Origin: Papaver somniferum
Lineage: Eukaryota > Streptophyta > Magnoliopsida > Ranunculales > Papaveraceae
Reading direction: 5' to 3'
DNA length: 64,000 nt
NCBI RefSeq assembly: GCF_003573695.1
Contig: NC_039364.1
Span: forward strand, 234,167,656-234,231,655
The position numbers and the translations under genes are program-made. Under the pieces are notes generated by a model. It had not been told where the DNA came from and did not search any database. It worked only from the letters and a program-made list of their open reading frames with translations. Positions 21,993 through 32,654 of the stretch are shown piece after piece (within the stretch, counting starts at the first letter, position 1; each line of letters opens with the position of its first letter).

Positions 21993-22895
21993 TTATTTCT
22001 TGAATTTCCGTATCTTCAGAGTCCTTAAACAGTATTCAAGAGATTCTTCTAAGTTATTATCAGGTAGTGCATCTTTACTCATCTCTACGGGTCTATCTTC
22101 TTCTTCCAAGACTATTGTTTCTAAGTCGCTAGACTCTAAAACAGTATTTTCGAAATGAACCCGTTCCTCTAAACCACTATCGGCTTCGTAATCAAAAGGA
22201 AAAACTACATCGTCTAAAACGGTGGTATCCCTAATCAAATCCTCGTCTTTTTGAATAGGTGAATAATCATAAAAATTATTTGGATTTGAACTAGAAATAA
22301 TATAATCACTATACAGCTCAATTGGATTACTAGACTCCTGATCACTATGCCTACATATTTCAGATTCTTCATTACTGCTATCCTCATCATCATAGTACGA
22401 AGATGATTGAACCTTATCTAAATAAGTAGTGTCTTTTATTCTAACCTCGTCCTCTAAATTAGGCAAGTATTCACTATTTACATCGAGGGTAAAATTGGAA
22501 ACACTATTTTGGAAATTTAGATCTTTTAGAGAAGTTCTATTCTGGGTCTCTAACAAAAGCTTTTGGGCCGACTCACATGAATTCCTGACGTAATCTAGGA
22601 AACCAGGTAAAGAAAGTTCACTCGTTGCATTATTTTCGTCCATAACTAAGTTATTCATTCCAGCGAACTTACGTGTTGTCTCAGCTAACTTACGTGTCGA
22701 CTCAAGTAAAGAGGAATTAGCAGAATTTTTCTCGTATGACTGATGGTTGTGAGGATAGTGATTGGGCTCACCATGGTATGAACCATAACCTTGAAAAGTT
22801 TGGCGTTCCCAACCACTATTCCCCACCATGGTAATAAAACTGATGATGTCCATATTCAAATTCGGGTCGATATTCATTGTATTGGCTTCTATCAT
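21993..22895 (-). CDS. Acidic ORF of nested LTR element, possibly gag-position protein (300 aa)
   Basis: The longest ORF of the element lies where gag would be, about 1.1 kb after the primer-binding site. The N-terminal third is polar with a G.YHGEPNHYPHNHQSYE region. The rest is strongly acidic with loosely repeated motifs: EDEVRIKDTTYLDKV, DEDLIRDTTVLDDVV and EERVHFENTVLES. No zinc knuckle is visible. I cannot assign a function. It could be a degenerate capsid-like protein or a lineage-specific accessory ORF. Confidence 0.45.
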   Translation of the reverse strand: MIEANTMNIDPNLNMDIISFITMVGNSGWERQTFQGYGSYHGEPNHYPHNHQSYEKNSANSSLLESTRKLAETTRKFAGMNNLVMDENNATSELSLPGFLDYVRNSCESAQKLLLETQNRTSLKDLNFQNSVSNFTLDVNSEYLPNLEDEVRIKDTTYLDKVQSSSYYDDEDSSNEESEICRHSDQESSNPIELYSDYIISSSNPNNFYDYSPIQKDEDLIRDTTVLDDVVFPFDYEADSGLEERVHFENTVLESSDLETIVLEEEDRPVEMSKDALPDNNLEESLEYCLRTLKIRKFKK

Positions 22896-23954
22896 ACCAG
22901 CTCGACATTCTTAATTTCAAGGGAATTCTACACAATCACAAACAAGGCCGACTCGACTCTACCAAAACAAACCTAAAGATTTCTAGCAAACAAAAAGCAT
23001 GATCGCTCCACTTAGATTGTTTCTAGACCAGCTTCTATCTTTCGAAAGGGAATTCGTTGCAATTTGAGCAAACCCTTCTGGAATCAATCCGAGTCAAAGT
23101 AAGTTGAATTGAGGCGAGGGAAGCTCAGTGGAGCTTTGATACCCAAGGCCTCACCGCTATCACAAGGCGGCGCAGTCACGCATTCAACTCACAGAAACCA
23201 TCATGAACTTTGGAGTGTGCTTAAAGAGCAACCAATATTTTTCGAACGAGTTTCCTATTAAGCTCGTTACCCTATCGGTCTCGTTCTATTCCAAATTTTA
23301 AAGCTTAGGTTCGCGTTCGGTTTCGTTTTCCTAAGGCGGGCAAGAAGAGAACGGTGATGAAATCCGAACCCTTATCTTGTTTAGGCCATGCCTTGCCCTT
23401 TACTAGGAAAATAAAGACAGTCTGGTTCGTCCTCAAACAATTATCACCTTAAGGTAGACAGTAACCCGCTTGCAGGAGATTCGCGGGTGTTTCGATTGGA
23501 CTTACCTCCCGTACCAGACGGGCGATGAACCGTTGTCGTCGACTCGGGCCACGACTCCTATGTCGTGTGCGAACCCGAGGGGCCGAGACGATATAGTAAT
23601 CGTCGTCCTTCCCTGCAAACAGTTTGTATTTTTTTTTTAATTTATAACCCTTCCGTAGGGTTTAAAAAAAAAATAAAGTCCAATTTTTTAAAGTCCAAAG
23701 TCCAAAATAAATAAATAAAAAAAATTACAGTTTTCCTCACACACTCTAAAAAAAATTAAAAATTGAAAATTAAAAATTAAATCCTAAAATTGTCCTTTTT
23801 TTCTTCTCTTTTCGCTTTTCGCTTTAAGCTTTTTCCTCTCCAAGTCCTTATTTTTCACTTTGAACCTGCAAAATAAAGACAAAAAGAAACGTAAAAAGGA
23901 AAAAACAATTCTAAATAAAATAATAAACCTAAAAAAAAAATTCTACCTAAGCAC
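22896..23954 (-). other. 5' leader of the nested LTR element
   Basis: Untranslated leader between the primer-binding site and the first ORF. It holds a GC-rich block (about 23,460-23,610) unlike its AT-rich surroundings, and a homopurine/homopyrimidine stretch near 23,630-23,830. The GC-rich block may be structured RNA such as a packaging signal; no specific fold was established. Confidence 0.45.
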
Positions 23955-23975
23955 AAATCCGCGTCGGCGGCGCCA
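23955..23975 (-). promoter_or_regulatory. Primer-binding site of the nested LTR element
   Basis: On the minus strand TGGCGCCGCCGACGCGGATT lies 3 bp after the 5' LTR end. It is identical to the sites after the plus-strand LTRs at 13,161, 44,129 and 58,185, tying all of them to one family with a tRNA-Asp-like primer site. Confidence 0.7.
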
Positions 23976-23978
23976 AAA

Positions 23979-25509
23979 TGATTAAAGATTTTTTTTGTGG
24001 GGTTGTAGTAATGAAGGTTCGAACTCTAAGACTTGTGAAGGTGAAGGATTTTTAGATTTATAAAAATTATATACATAAAATATTGACAAATTGGTAGAGA
24101 GTACTGGGACTAAAGATTCGGCCATTTATCATTTTCAAGTGGTTCAGAATTTAACTCTAGGCGATTATAGTTCAAAGCAAAACAAATATGAACTCTAGTT
24201 TATTGCCAAGATAGATTTTATAAAATATTACTTGTATTTCTTAAGCATGGCATATCAAAAATCCCTAGGACTAAGCATAAACCATCAAATGAAATCACAA
24301 ATAATTAATTAAAATCTTAATTCAATTAAAATTGGTGCAAAAAGTAAATAAAAGAATTAATGAAATTACCACATGGATGAAACTCGACCTCCTCCGTCGT
24401 CCCAGTGTTGGGTTTAGCTCATCATGATAAAAACACGCTCAAAGTATTTATTTATTGCTCAAAAGGTATTTACAAGGATGAAAATGGAGATGAAATAATA
24501 AAACAGTGGAAGTGCGACCCACATAAAGGGTCCAAAATAAAAGAAACAGAAGAGGTGCTATTGTTACTGAATATCTAAGACCCACACCTATGACCCACGT
24601 CTGTGAGTCTCTTTCACTGTTGATAAACGACTGTTGCTGCGAGTCCGTTCTTCATGTTCTTCGTGTTCATCAGCAGCAGCAGCAGCAGAAACCGAGTTTG
24701 GGAAAACTCGAATTTCTTCTTCTCTGGCTCTCCTCAGCCCCCCAGACTCTCGACAGCCTCTCTGTAGCACATTAGGAACATATTTATACGTAATTGAACC
24801 ATTGAATCTCCTCCATTAATCCAAAAAATCTTCCCATTACTCGGCAGTGAATGAAAATATTCCCGATATTTTTTCTTTAATTCTATGATTTCTTACGGAT
24901 TGTTCCATGTTTTATCTCTTCTCACGCGTCATCCTTGAGCTGTAGGGATTGTTTCCAGCCAATAAGATCAACCCATGCACGTCTCTTCCATCCAAGAATT
25001 CCAAGAATAGAATATTTTTCTTAATATCTTCCCTGATTTGATTACCACCGGTTATCTAACCAATTTTGACCGAATCCAACACCCATACCAGCTCTATATA
25101 GGCCCTAGGAACAAACCCAATCAATTTGGGTCGTTAAGTCTCCTTTAATCCCGTCCAAACTGCCAACCCTAAATCTGCCAGTTGATAACAATTTTTTCCC
25201 GCCAATTTTGGTTTTTGAATTTGGGAAGAAGATGTCCTCCCCCCTAACCAGAACTGGGGTGCGAATAGCAGCTGCCTTGGGGTGACCTGGGGGTGCCCCT
25301 TAGTAATTAGGTTACCCTTATCCAAAAGCGAGAGTCCGAGTAACACTTGTCCTCCGGGTGACAAAATCAACTTTTCGAGCCGAATTTTCCAAAAATATTT
25401 ATTTCCAAAAAAATACCTATAAATACATAAAATAACAAAATTAGTACAAAATCGAGTGCCAACAATATATAGTATTGAGATCAAATTAGACACAAAAATG
25501 TGTCTATCA
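23979..25509 (-). repeat. 5' LTR of the nested LTR element
   Basis: Near-identical partner of 18,455-19,987. Its outer end GTGTCTATCA is followed by the target duplication ATACA (25,510-25,514). The terminal 22 bases form a hairpin in either orientation. Confidence 0.92.
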
Positions 25510-25539
25510 ATACACAAGAAAGGGACTATAGATTCTTAC

Positions 25540-25617
25540 AAAGGCACCACCAAGCTTGCCAAGCATCCAATGCTTAAGCGCATTGAGCCTCTTCAAATTC
25601 TTCTTCAACCCTCTTGC
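25540..25617 (-). pseudogene. Captured exon of ribosomal protein eS4 (RPS4)
   Basis: The 26 codons on the minus strand read [17 protein letters not shown], then MLGKLGGAF. This is the N-terminus of eukaryotic 40S protein eS4 with small substitutions. A TTACAG-like acceptor (CAG before GCA) and a GTAAG donor flank it, so the exon was copied with intron edges; the start Met would be in an upstream exon, as in plant RPS4 genes. Later eS4 exons are not found. In CACTA copy A only the last bases remain (about 2,481-2,488). Confidence 0.85.
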
Positions 25618-25909
25618 CTGTTACCACAGCCCTAAGACACTAATAAAAGTTACAGTCAACATACTAGTGAATATTTATTTATATGAAATAAGTCCACTAC
25701 AAATGAGTTTGCACCAAACAACTGACCTTCTCTACCATTGAGACTACCATGCCTCTCACAATGGTATAATCCCCAAAGTAACCAGGACATGAAGAGAACC
25801 TACATATTAGCACGCAAAAATTAAATTCTTTCAAGTTTATGGATAGGTAACATTCATGAATAATAGAAGCTGCAATCATGAACAACTTAGTCTCAGTGAA
25901 GCACGCAGT

Positions 25910-25980
25910 TAAGGAAACAACCTTGCAACCCTTGGCACCACTTTCCATGGAGAGTCTCAGTACGTCATAACATTCCATAA
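25910..25980 (-). pseudogene. Captured exon, possible ribosomal protein S3 (uS3) piece
   Basis: The minus strand reads ECYDVLRLSMESGAKGCKVV, which resembles the uS3 segment CYGVLRF.MESGAKGCEV. Sequence on both sides does not continue as uS3. The match is short, so this is tentative. A second copy is at 30,684-30,754. Confidence 0.4.
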
Positions 25981-26086
25981 GCACAGAAATTTCATCAGTG
26001 ATGCACAATGAGCATTACGTATCCACAAATTAGACCTTTTCAAAAATAATATAACAATTGAAGACATATGCACGATAAAATGTTAC

Positions 26087-26436
26087 CTCTAAGTTATCAC
26101 CAAGCTTATCTTCCATAGGATTAGTTGCTATCGATGCTGCATAACATAGATTTATGGCCTCGTGAAAATCATGGGTTGCCTGCCAGAATTTGTAAAAGTC
26201 ACTGCAAGTGTTGATCTGCGATATTTTGTAAATATAACCAATGTCAGGTAATCATAGTGTACTCAACAAACAATGGATTTGCGATCTTGATTGGTAAAAC
26301 TTCAACTCATTTAAAACATTTTTTCAAAGAAAACTGAACTCACAATTGGATCAGGAGCATTCACTTGCTCGCACTGCTGGTTCAGGCCAACAACTACTGT
26401 GAAAGTTGCATGATCATGGAAGTATTGCGTCTCTAG
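26087..26436 (-). pseudogene. Two captured exons, continuous phase, unrecognised gene
   Basis: Minus-strand exons at 26,344-26,436 (31 codons, reading QYFHDHATFTVVVGLNQQC) and 26,087-26,215 (43 codons, reading FYKFWQATHDFHEAINLCY and ATNPMEDKLGDNLE) have AG acceptors and GT donors. They join in phase without stops. This is strong evidence of a spliced host gene caught by the transposon. I do not recognise the family. Duplicated at about 30,861-31,210. Confidence 0.5.
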
Positions 26437-26483
26437 CTACAACAGAACAAAATTACATGTATATCAGATTTGTGTTGTATGAG

Positions 26484-26537
26484 GCGCCAAGCCAAGCGCC
26501 TCACGCCTGGTTACCTAGGCGCGACTTAGGCGCTCTA
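26484..26537. repeat. GC-rich AGGCGC palindromic block
   Basis: GAGGCGCC..GCGCCTC and CCTAGGCGC..TTAGGCGC form overlapping inverted repeats in otherwise AT-rich DNA. Possibly the end of a small element. A second copy is at about 31,258-31,311. Confidence 0.5.
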
Positions 26538-26540
26538 GGC

Positions 26541-27228
26541 GAACATAAAAAAAAATCCAAAGTAAATATCCTTTTTAATTACTTTCATGTACACTAAGTC
26601 ATTATGCGATGTACATGACAAAAAGAAAGAATCATTATTATCATTACTAGAACTTACATGGAAAGATTCAAACTCTCTTCTCCCTGGTTCTCCAAAACCA
26701 GAATCATTTATTCCTCTACATCTAAGACAAGGATTTGTTGGTAAACAAGAGATATATTAGGAAAGCTAGGACATAATATGAATGAAATTTTCTATAAAAG
26801 TAATAATAAAACCAATTACTGATGAATCTTAGGAAATAAAATCTATAAAAGTAATAAAACCAATTACTGACGAATATTAGGAAATAAAAATCAATCACGT
26901 TAATCCGAATCACTTTTTATGTTCGTGATTCACGTTAGTAATAAATCTCATTGACAGTTAAATTAGGAAATAAAAATCAATCACATTTATATTCATCAAG
27001 TTAATTTCTTAAATATTAATTTTTCTACCATATTTATTATTATACAATGTTAGCAGTAATTGATAGCATAATTCTGAAAATGGAAACGAATTCCTATCAA
27101 GTTGCACGTAATTAGAGCAATTATGCTAAATCAACTAATGAATTACTAGCATAGTGTGGCCTCTGAGCAGAATTATACAACAGACCATATAACAAAAACA
27201 AATATTGAAAATTATGTGAGAATTATAC
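26541..27228. other. AT-rich intergenic or intronic part of CACTA
   Basis: A tandem repeat of about 60 bp around AAGTAATAAAACCAATTACTGA (about 26,799 and 26,849) and AT-rich runs. No coding signal seen. Confidence 0.4.
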
Positions 27229-27880
27229 CTCAAAAAATCCATTATCAATAGTCAAGATACTGACATCTAATGTACCACCACCATCAAAAACAAGGATGTT
27301 CTTTTCTCCGTTTTTTTGTACAAACCATAAGCCATAGCTGCTGCGGCTGGCTCGTTGATGATTCTTACTACATTTAATCCAACAATCACACCAGCATCCT
27401 TGGTAGTAAGCATCATAGCTAGATTTAAAAAATCCACATAAAAAATTTCAAATTCTTCCAAATCCACAAAATAAATTGTGGAATCAAACATGAATTAATT
27501 TGATTTGGTTCTCAATCTTTCCAGGAGCAATAATGACAGCATCCTAAGAATGCTTCAGCGGTTTCCTTCATCTTGGTCAGAATCATAACACTAATTTCCT
27601 CAGGACTGAAAACCTTAGTCTCCCCATCCTTAAGTTTAACCTCAACATATGGCTTTCCTTCCTTGTTGACAATCTTGTATGGTAAGGGTTTCATATCTCT
27701 CTGTACCTCTTTATCATCAAACCTAATCAAAACCAAAATCACTCATAAATCACAAACCCAGAAAAATCTCCACTACCAATTACACATAAAATCTTAATCT
27801 AATCCAAATCTAAGTATTTTTTTGACTTACCTTCTTCTGATAAGTCTCTTGATATCAAAGACAGTTCTCATTACAATTCC
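27229..27880 (-). pseudogene. BIP: Captured BiP (ER Hsp70) gene fragment
   Basis: Three minus-strand pieces match BiP, the Hsp70 chaperone of the ER lumen, in order: RTVFDIKRLIRR (about 27,829-27,870), then [20 protein letters not shown] and [20 protein letters not shown] (27,540-27,727), then [19 protein letters not shown] and, after a frameshift, [19 protein letters not shown] with IDNGFFE (27,229-27,415). The nucleotide-binding motif VFDLGGGTFD has lost its Leu and reads L for F. TIDNGFFE and the YKIVN segment separate BiP from cytosolic Hsp70. Substrate-binding domain and signal peptide are absent; introns are kept. Confidence 0.9.
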
Positions 27881-28560
27881 ATCAAATCAACGAACACCAA
27901 ATCAAAGTAAAAAAAAAAAATCAAAGTAAAAAAACAACAAATAGAACTGATAAGCAGTGCGACCAACTTCTGCTTCATCACCACCACCACACCATCATCA
28001 TCAGGAATCATTATAAGAACCAGTTGAAGTAAACCACAACCCTATTCAGAAAAATAACACTACAATCGAAACTATTACAAGGAAAATCAAGAGATTGAAA
28101 ATTCACCCTAACCCTAATATTAAAATAAATTTATGAAATTGAAGATGTAAGAAGATTGAGTCATAGATAATTATCCCAATGAATCGTAAGAAGTATTTCA
28201 TCATTGAAAACACAGACTACCAATGAAATCGGTTATTAGCTTGAGGGTATTGATTTTTGTTTCACCTTCTCGATCTGGATCGAGATGGAGAAATCGATTC
28301 TTTGAAGAAGAAGATGAAGAAGAAGAAGAAGGTAATGGATGTCGATGAAGAGCAAATGTTTTTAAACTTAGATTGGAAAAAAAAAAACAAGAAAAAGATG
28401 GATATGGAGATGAGTTCGATGTGAGCTAGTGAAGAGGTAAGAAAAAATAAAGATACTGGGATAAAATATAAAGACGAGTACATTGATAAAAACAAAGAAT
28501 CTCTCATTCATCCGTTCTTTTCAATAGGAAAATCGTGAGCATATAAAATGTGGGGCCCAA
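27881..28560 (-). other. Region 5' of the BiP fragment
   Basis: It holds GAA/TTC-rich and CACCACCACC tracts that look like intron, leader or promoter sequence of the captured gene. Open stretches here are low-complexity Phe/Ser/Leu repeats and not credible proteins. Confidence 0.35.
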
Positions 28561-28659
28561 AATCCATTATCAGATCTGCATCGAAGGCTGAGGGTCGGTG
28601 AATCAGTAGTTTTATGTTGGCAAAATGATAAATATATTTTTCAATTCAGAGACGGCTAA

Positions 28660-28783
28660 TTATCCTCTCAGAAGTTTTACGGTTTTTTATTAAATCAGAG
28701 ACCGCTTTTACGGGTCTGCGGCCTAACTACCGTTACTAGGGGGTCTCTGATGTGGGTCGGTAAACACTCATTTTTCATTAGTG
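28660..28783. promoter_or_regulatory. CACTA right subterminal region
   Basis: Contains AAATCAGAGACC, GGGTCTGCGG and GGGTCTCTGATG motifs, then TTTTTCATTAGTG. Clustered short repeats of this kind are where En/Spm-type transposase binds. The same block is found at about 2,489-2,544 (end only) and 33,433-33,556. Confidence 0.6.
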
Positions 28784-28786
28784 GAG

Positions 28787-30654
28787 TGAAGTAAAACGAA
28801 TCATCGATCTCCAAAATGTAGCAGATTCAATGCATGATGCATTTACTGATATCGCCAAAGTGACGAGATCACATATACCAGCTGAAAACGTGCCTGCAAG
28901 GTTAGAAGTCCCTACTACGGGACAGAGAACTCTAGATGGAGATGCTAAGCTTAAACTTGGTGGAAGTTTATCTGAGGCAGTGCCCCTCCAAAGGAAAAGG
29001 GGGAGGCTACCTGGTTCGATCGATACTCACCCAAGGAAGAAGAGAGTGAGTAAGGCACAATCCGATCCATTTATCATCAATGCAGATAATCCTTCTCATG
29101 AAGTTGTCTCTGATTATAGTTATGTCCATGAATCAAACTGGAGGACACTCCGATGTCTGATATGATTCCAGAGAACAAAGAAATCTCTATGGATTATAAG
29201 AGTGCATATGTGTTGATGGAAAGATCCTTCACAAATATTGATGATATATTTGCATATACTGTTGCTCGAGAAATCATAGAGCACGATGATATCGAACCAC
29301 GCTCTATAACATAATGCCAAAGAAGAGCAGATTGGCTTAAATGGGAAGTTACAATCTAGGAAGAACTAGATTCACTGGCAAAGAGACAGGTATTTGGTGC
29401 GGTAGTGCTAACCCCACTAGGTGTAAACCTGTAGGACATAAATGGGTATTTGTCAGAAAGCGTAATGAGAAGAATGAAGTCGTAAGAGATAAGGCTCGCC
29501 TTGTGGCGCAAGGTTTCTCACAACGCCCTGGAATTGATTATGAAGAAACATATTCTCCTGTAATGGATGTTATAACTTTCCTCTACTTAGTTAGTTTGGT
29601 AGTTTCAGAAGGACTTGAAATGCATCTTATGGATGTGGTTGCAGCATATCTCTATGGGGATCTTGATTCAGAGATATACATGAAAGTGCCCGATGACTTT
29701 CCATTACCCGAATCAAATAACTCTAAACCACAGAGTGCGTTTTCAATTAAGTTGAAACGCTCACCTTATGGATTAAAACAATGCGGGCGGATGTGGTATA
29801 CCCATCTAAGTGATTATTTGATTAGGAAGGGATATACAAATAATGAGTTATGCCCATGCGTATTTATAAAGAATACAATTTCCGGATTTGCAATTATAGT
29901 TGTTTATGTTGATGATATGAACATAATAGGTACTCTTGATGAAATAAGAGAAACCGCAAGCTATCTGAAATCTGAATTTGAGATGAAAGATCTTGGGAAA
30001 ACTCGGTTTTGTCTAGGAATTGAACTAGAACACCGAACCTCTGGAATATTAATCCACCAGTCTGCATATGTCCATAAGATATTCAGGAAATTTAATATGG
30101 ACACGGTGCACCCCGCTAGCACTCCCATGATCGGTCGAAGCTTATATATGAATAAGGATCCATTTCGTCCTAAGCAAGATGACGAAGAAGTATTTGGAGC
30201 TTAAGCTCCTTACCTAAGTGCAATAGGCGCATTATTGTACTTAGCACAATGTAGTCGACCAGACATTTTATTATCAGTGAACTTGTTAGCTAGATATAGC
30301 TCTGCGCCAACGCAGCATCATTGGAATGGTATAAAGAATATATTTAGATACCTTAAAGGAACCATTGACATGGGTTTATTTTATGCCTATGAGGACAAAA
30401 GGAGGGATGTTAAGACAACTCCCTACACTGAAACCCCAAATAATGTTTTGGTTGGTTTTGCTGATGCTGGGTACCTTTCAGACCCACATAAATCTCGATC
30501 CCAAACTGGTTATGTATTTACCATAGGAAACACAACAATATCATGGTAATAGACCAAGCAAACTCTCGTGGCTACCTCCACGAACCACTCTGAGATCATT
30601 GCCCTACATGAGGCAGTTCGTGAGTGTATATGGTTAAAGTATGTCATTACACAT
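28787..30654 (+). pseudogene. Copia linker, reverse transcriptase, truncated RNase H (copy 2)
   Basis: Linker at 28,830-29,165, with a deletion that shifts the frame (ESNWRTLRCLI for ESILEDTP). The reverse transcriptase is open from 29,341 to 30,204 with ARLVAQGFSQRPGIDYEETY and YVDDM intact, ending at the shared stop after GA. RNase H starts at 30,235 and is cut off at 30,654 by the duplication junction, after AVRECIWLKYVITH. Private changes (for example CGRMWY for SGRMWY) cluster after 29,730. Confidence 0.9.
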
Positions 30655-32002
30655 AACAACTTAGTCTCAGTGAAGCACGCAGTTAAGGAAACAACCTTGC
30701 AACCCTTGGCACCACTTTCCATGGAGAGTCTCAGTACGTCATAACATTCCATAAGCACAGAAATTTCATCAGTGATGCACAATGAGCATTACGTATCCAC
30801 AAATTAGACCTTTTCAAAAATAATATAACAATTGAAGACATATGCACGATAAAATGTTACCTCTAAGTTATCACCAAGCTTATCTTCCATAGGATTAGTT
30901 GCTATCGATGCTGCATAACATAGATTTATGGCCTCGTGAAAATCATGGGTTGCCTGCCAGAATTTGTAAAAGTCACTGCAAGTGTTGATCTGCGATATTT
31001 TGTAAATATAACCAATGTCAGGTAATCATAGTGTACTCAACAAACAATGGATTTGCGATCTTGATTGGTAAAACTTCAACTCATTTAAAACATTTTTTCA
31101 AAGAAAACTGAACTCACAATTGGATCAGGAGCATTCACTTGCTCGCACTGCTGGTTCAGGCCAACAACTACTGTGAAAGTTGCATGATCATGGAAGTATT
31201 GCGTCTCTAGCTACAACAGAACAAAATTACATGTATATCAGATTTGTGTTGTATGAGGCGCCAAGCCAAGCGCCTCACGCCTGGTTACCTAGGCGCGACT
31301 TAGGCGCTCTAGGCGAACATAAAAAAAAATCCAAAGTAAATATCCTTTTTAATTACTTTCATGTACACTAAGTCATTATGCGATGTACATGACAAAAAGA
31401 AAGAATCATTATTATCATTACTAGAACTTACATGGAAAGATTCAAACTCTCTTCTCCCTGGTTCTCCAAAACCAGAATCATTTATTCCTCTACATCTAAG
31501 ACAAGGATTTGTTGGTAAACAAGAGATATATTAGGAAAGCTAGGACATAATATGAATGAAATTTTCTATAAAAGTAATAATAAAACCAATTACTGATGAA
31601 TCTTAGGAAATAAAATCTATAAAAGTAATAAAACCAATTACTGACGAATATTAGGAAATAAAAATCAATCACGTTAATCCGAATCACTTTTTATGTTCGT
31701 GATTCACGTTAGTAATAAATCTCATTGACAGTTAAATTAGGAAATAAAAATCAATCACATTTATATTCATCAAGTTAATTTCTTAAATATTAATTTTTCT
31801 ACCATATTTATTATTATACAATGTTAGCAGTAATTGATAGCATAATTCTGAAAATGGAAACGAATTCCTATCAAGTTGCACGTAATTAGAGCAATTATGC
31901 TAAATCAACTAATGAATTACTAGCATAGTGTGGCCTCTGAGCAGAATTATACAACAGACCATATAACAAAAACAAATATTGAAAATTATGTGAGAATTAT
32001 AC

Positions 32003-32654
32003 CTCAAAAAATCCATTATCAATAGTCAAGATACTGACATCTAATGTACCACCACCATCAAAAACAAGGATGTTCTTTTCTCCGTTTTTTTGTACAAACC
32101 ATAAGCCATAGCTGCTGCGGCTGGCTCGTTGATGATTCTTACTACATTTAATCCAACAATCACACCAGCATCCTTGGTAGTAAGCATCATAGCTAGATTT
32201 AAAAAATCCACATAAAAAATTTCAAATTCTTCCAAATCCACAAAATAAATTGTGGAATCAAACATGAATTAATTTGATTTGGTTCTCAATCTTTCCAGGA
32301 GCAATAATGACAGCATCCTAAGAATGCTTCAGCGGTTTCCTTCATCTTGGTCAGAATCATAACACTAATTTCCTCAGGACTGAAAACCTTAGTCTCCCCA
32401 TCCTTAAGTTTAACCTCAACATATGGCTTTCCTTCCTTGTTGACAATCTTGTATGGTAAGGGTTTCATATCTCTCTGTACCTCTTTATCATCAAACCTAA
32501 TCAAAACCAAAATCACTCATAAATCACAAACCCAGAAAAATCTCCACTACCAATTACACAAAAAATCTTAATCTAATCCAAATCTAAGTATTTTTTTGAC
32601 TTACCTTCTTCTGATAAGTCTCTTGATATCAAAGACAGTTCTCATTACAATTCC
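32003..32654 (-). pseudogene. BIP: Captured BiP fragment, duplicated copy
   Basis: Same exons, frameshift and missing Leu as the copy at 27,229-27,880, so it came with the 4.77-kb duplication and not from a second capture. Only one or two base changes are visible, for example CACAAAAAATC for CACATAAAATC near 32,563. Confidence 0.9.

Larger units (their letters stand above)
18455..25509 (-). mobile_element. Non-autonomous LTR retrotransposon (gypsy-type ends), inserted in CACTA
   Basis: Two LTRs of 1,533 and 1,531 bp in the same orientation flank a 4-kb interior, with target duplication ATACA at 18,450-18,454 and 25,510-25,514. In element orientation (minus strand) the order is 5' LTR, primer site, leader, two ORFs, non-coding stretch, polypurine tract, 3' LTR. 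No protease, integrase or reverse transcriptase can be read, so it resembles a large non-autonomous derivative mobilised in trans. The empty site is preserved in CACTA copy A at 2,451-2,455, where one ATACA is present with the same flanks. Confidence 0.92.
16765..28783. mobile_element. CACTA transposon with captured host genes, copy B, nested by LTR element
   Basis: The left end CACTAGTG (16,765-16,772) and right end CATTAGTG (28,776-28,783, one mutated base) are flanked by GAG (16,762-16,764 and 28,784-28,786). Subterminal motifs are inverted: GG(G)CCTCAGATTT near 16,947 and AAATCAGAGACC near 28,692. Without the 7,055-bp LTR insertion and one ATACA it is about 4.96 kb. No transposase is present, so it depended on a partner element. 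Its interior carries minus-strand fragments of eS4, BiP and other exons. Confidence 0.85.
25881..30654. repeat. 4.77-kb tandem duplication, first copy
   Basis: It runs from inside the CACTA captured block to inside copia RNase H. The join to the second copy at 30,654/30,655 switches from CATTACACAT of RNase H to AACAACTTAG of the CACTA interior, with at most one base of microhomology. The first 3.85 kb differ from the second copy at only a few sites, the last 0.9 kb at many more. Confidence 0.9.

Noticed and set aside
28262..28507. Phe/Ser-rich minus-strand ORF near the CACTA right end (also 32,975-33,284)
   Set aside because: It is a translation of GAA/TTC-rich tracts; the two copies differ in frame because of a poly-A length change.
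16765..28783. CACTA transposase gene inside copy B
   Set aside because: No TnpA/TnpD-like ORF of credible length could be read; all coding-like pieces are host exons or the nested LTR element.
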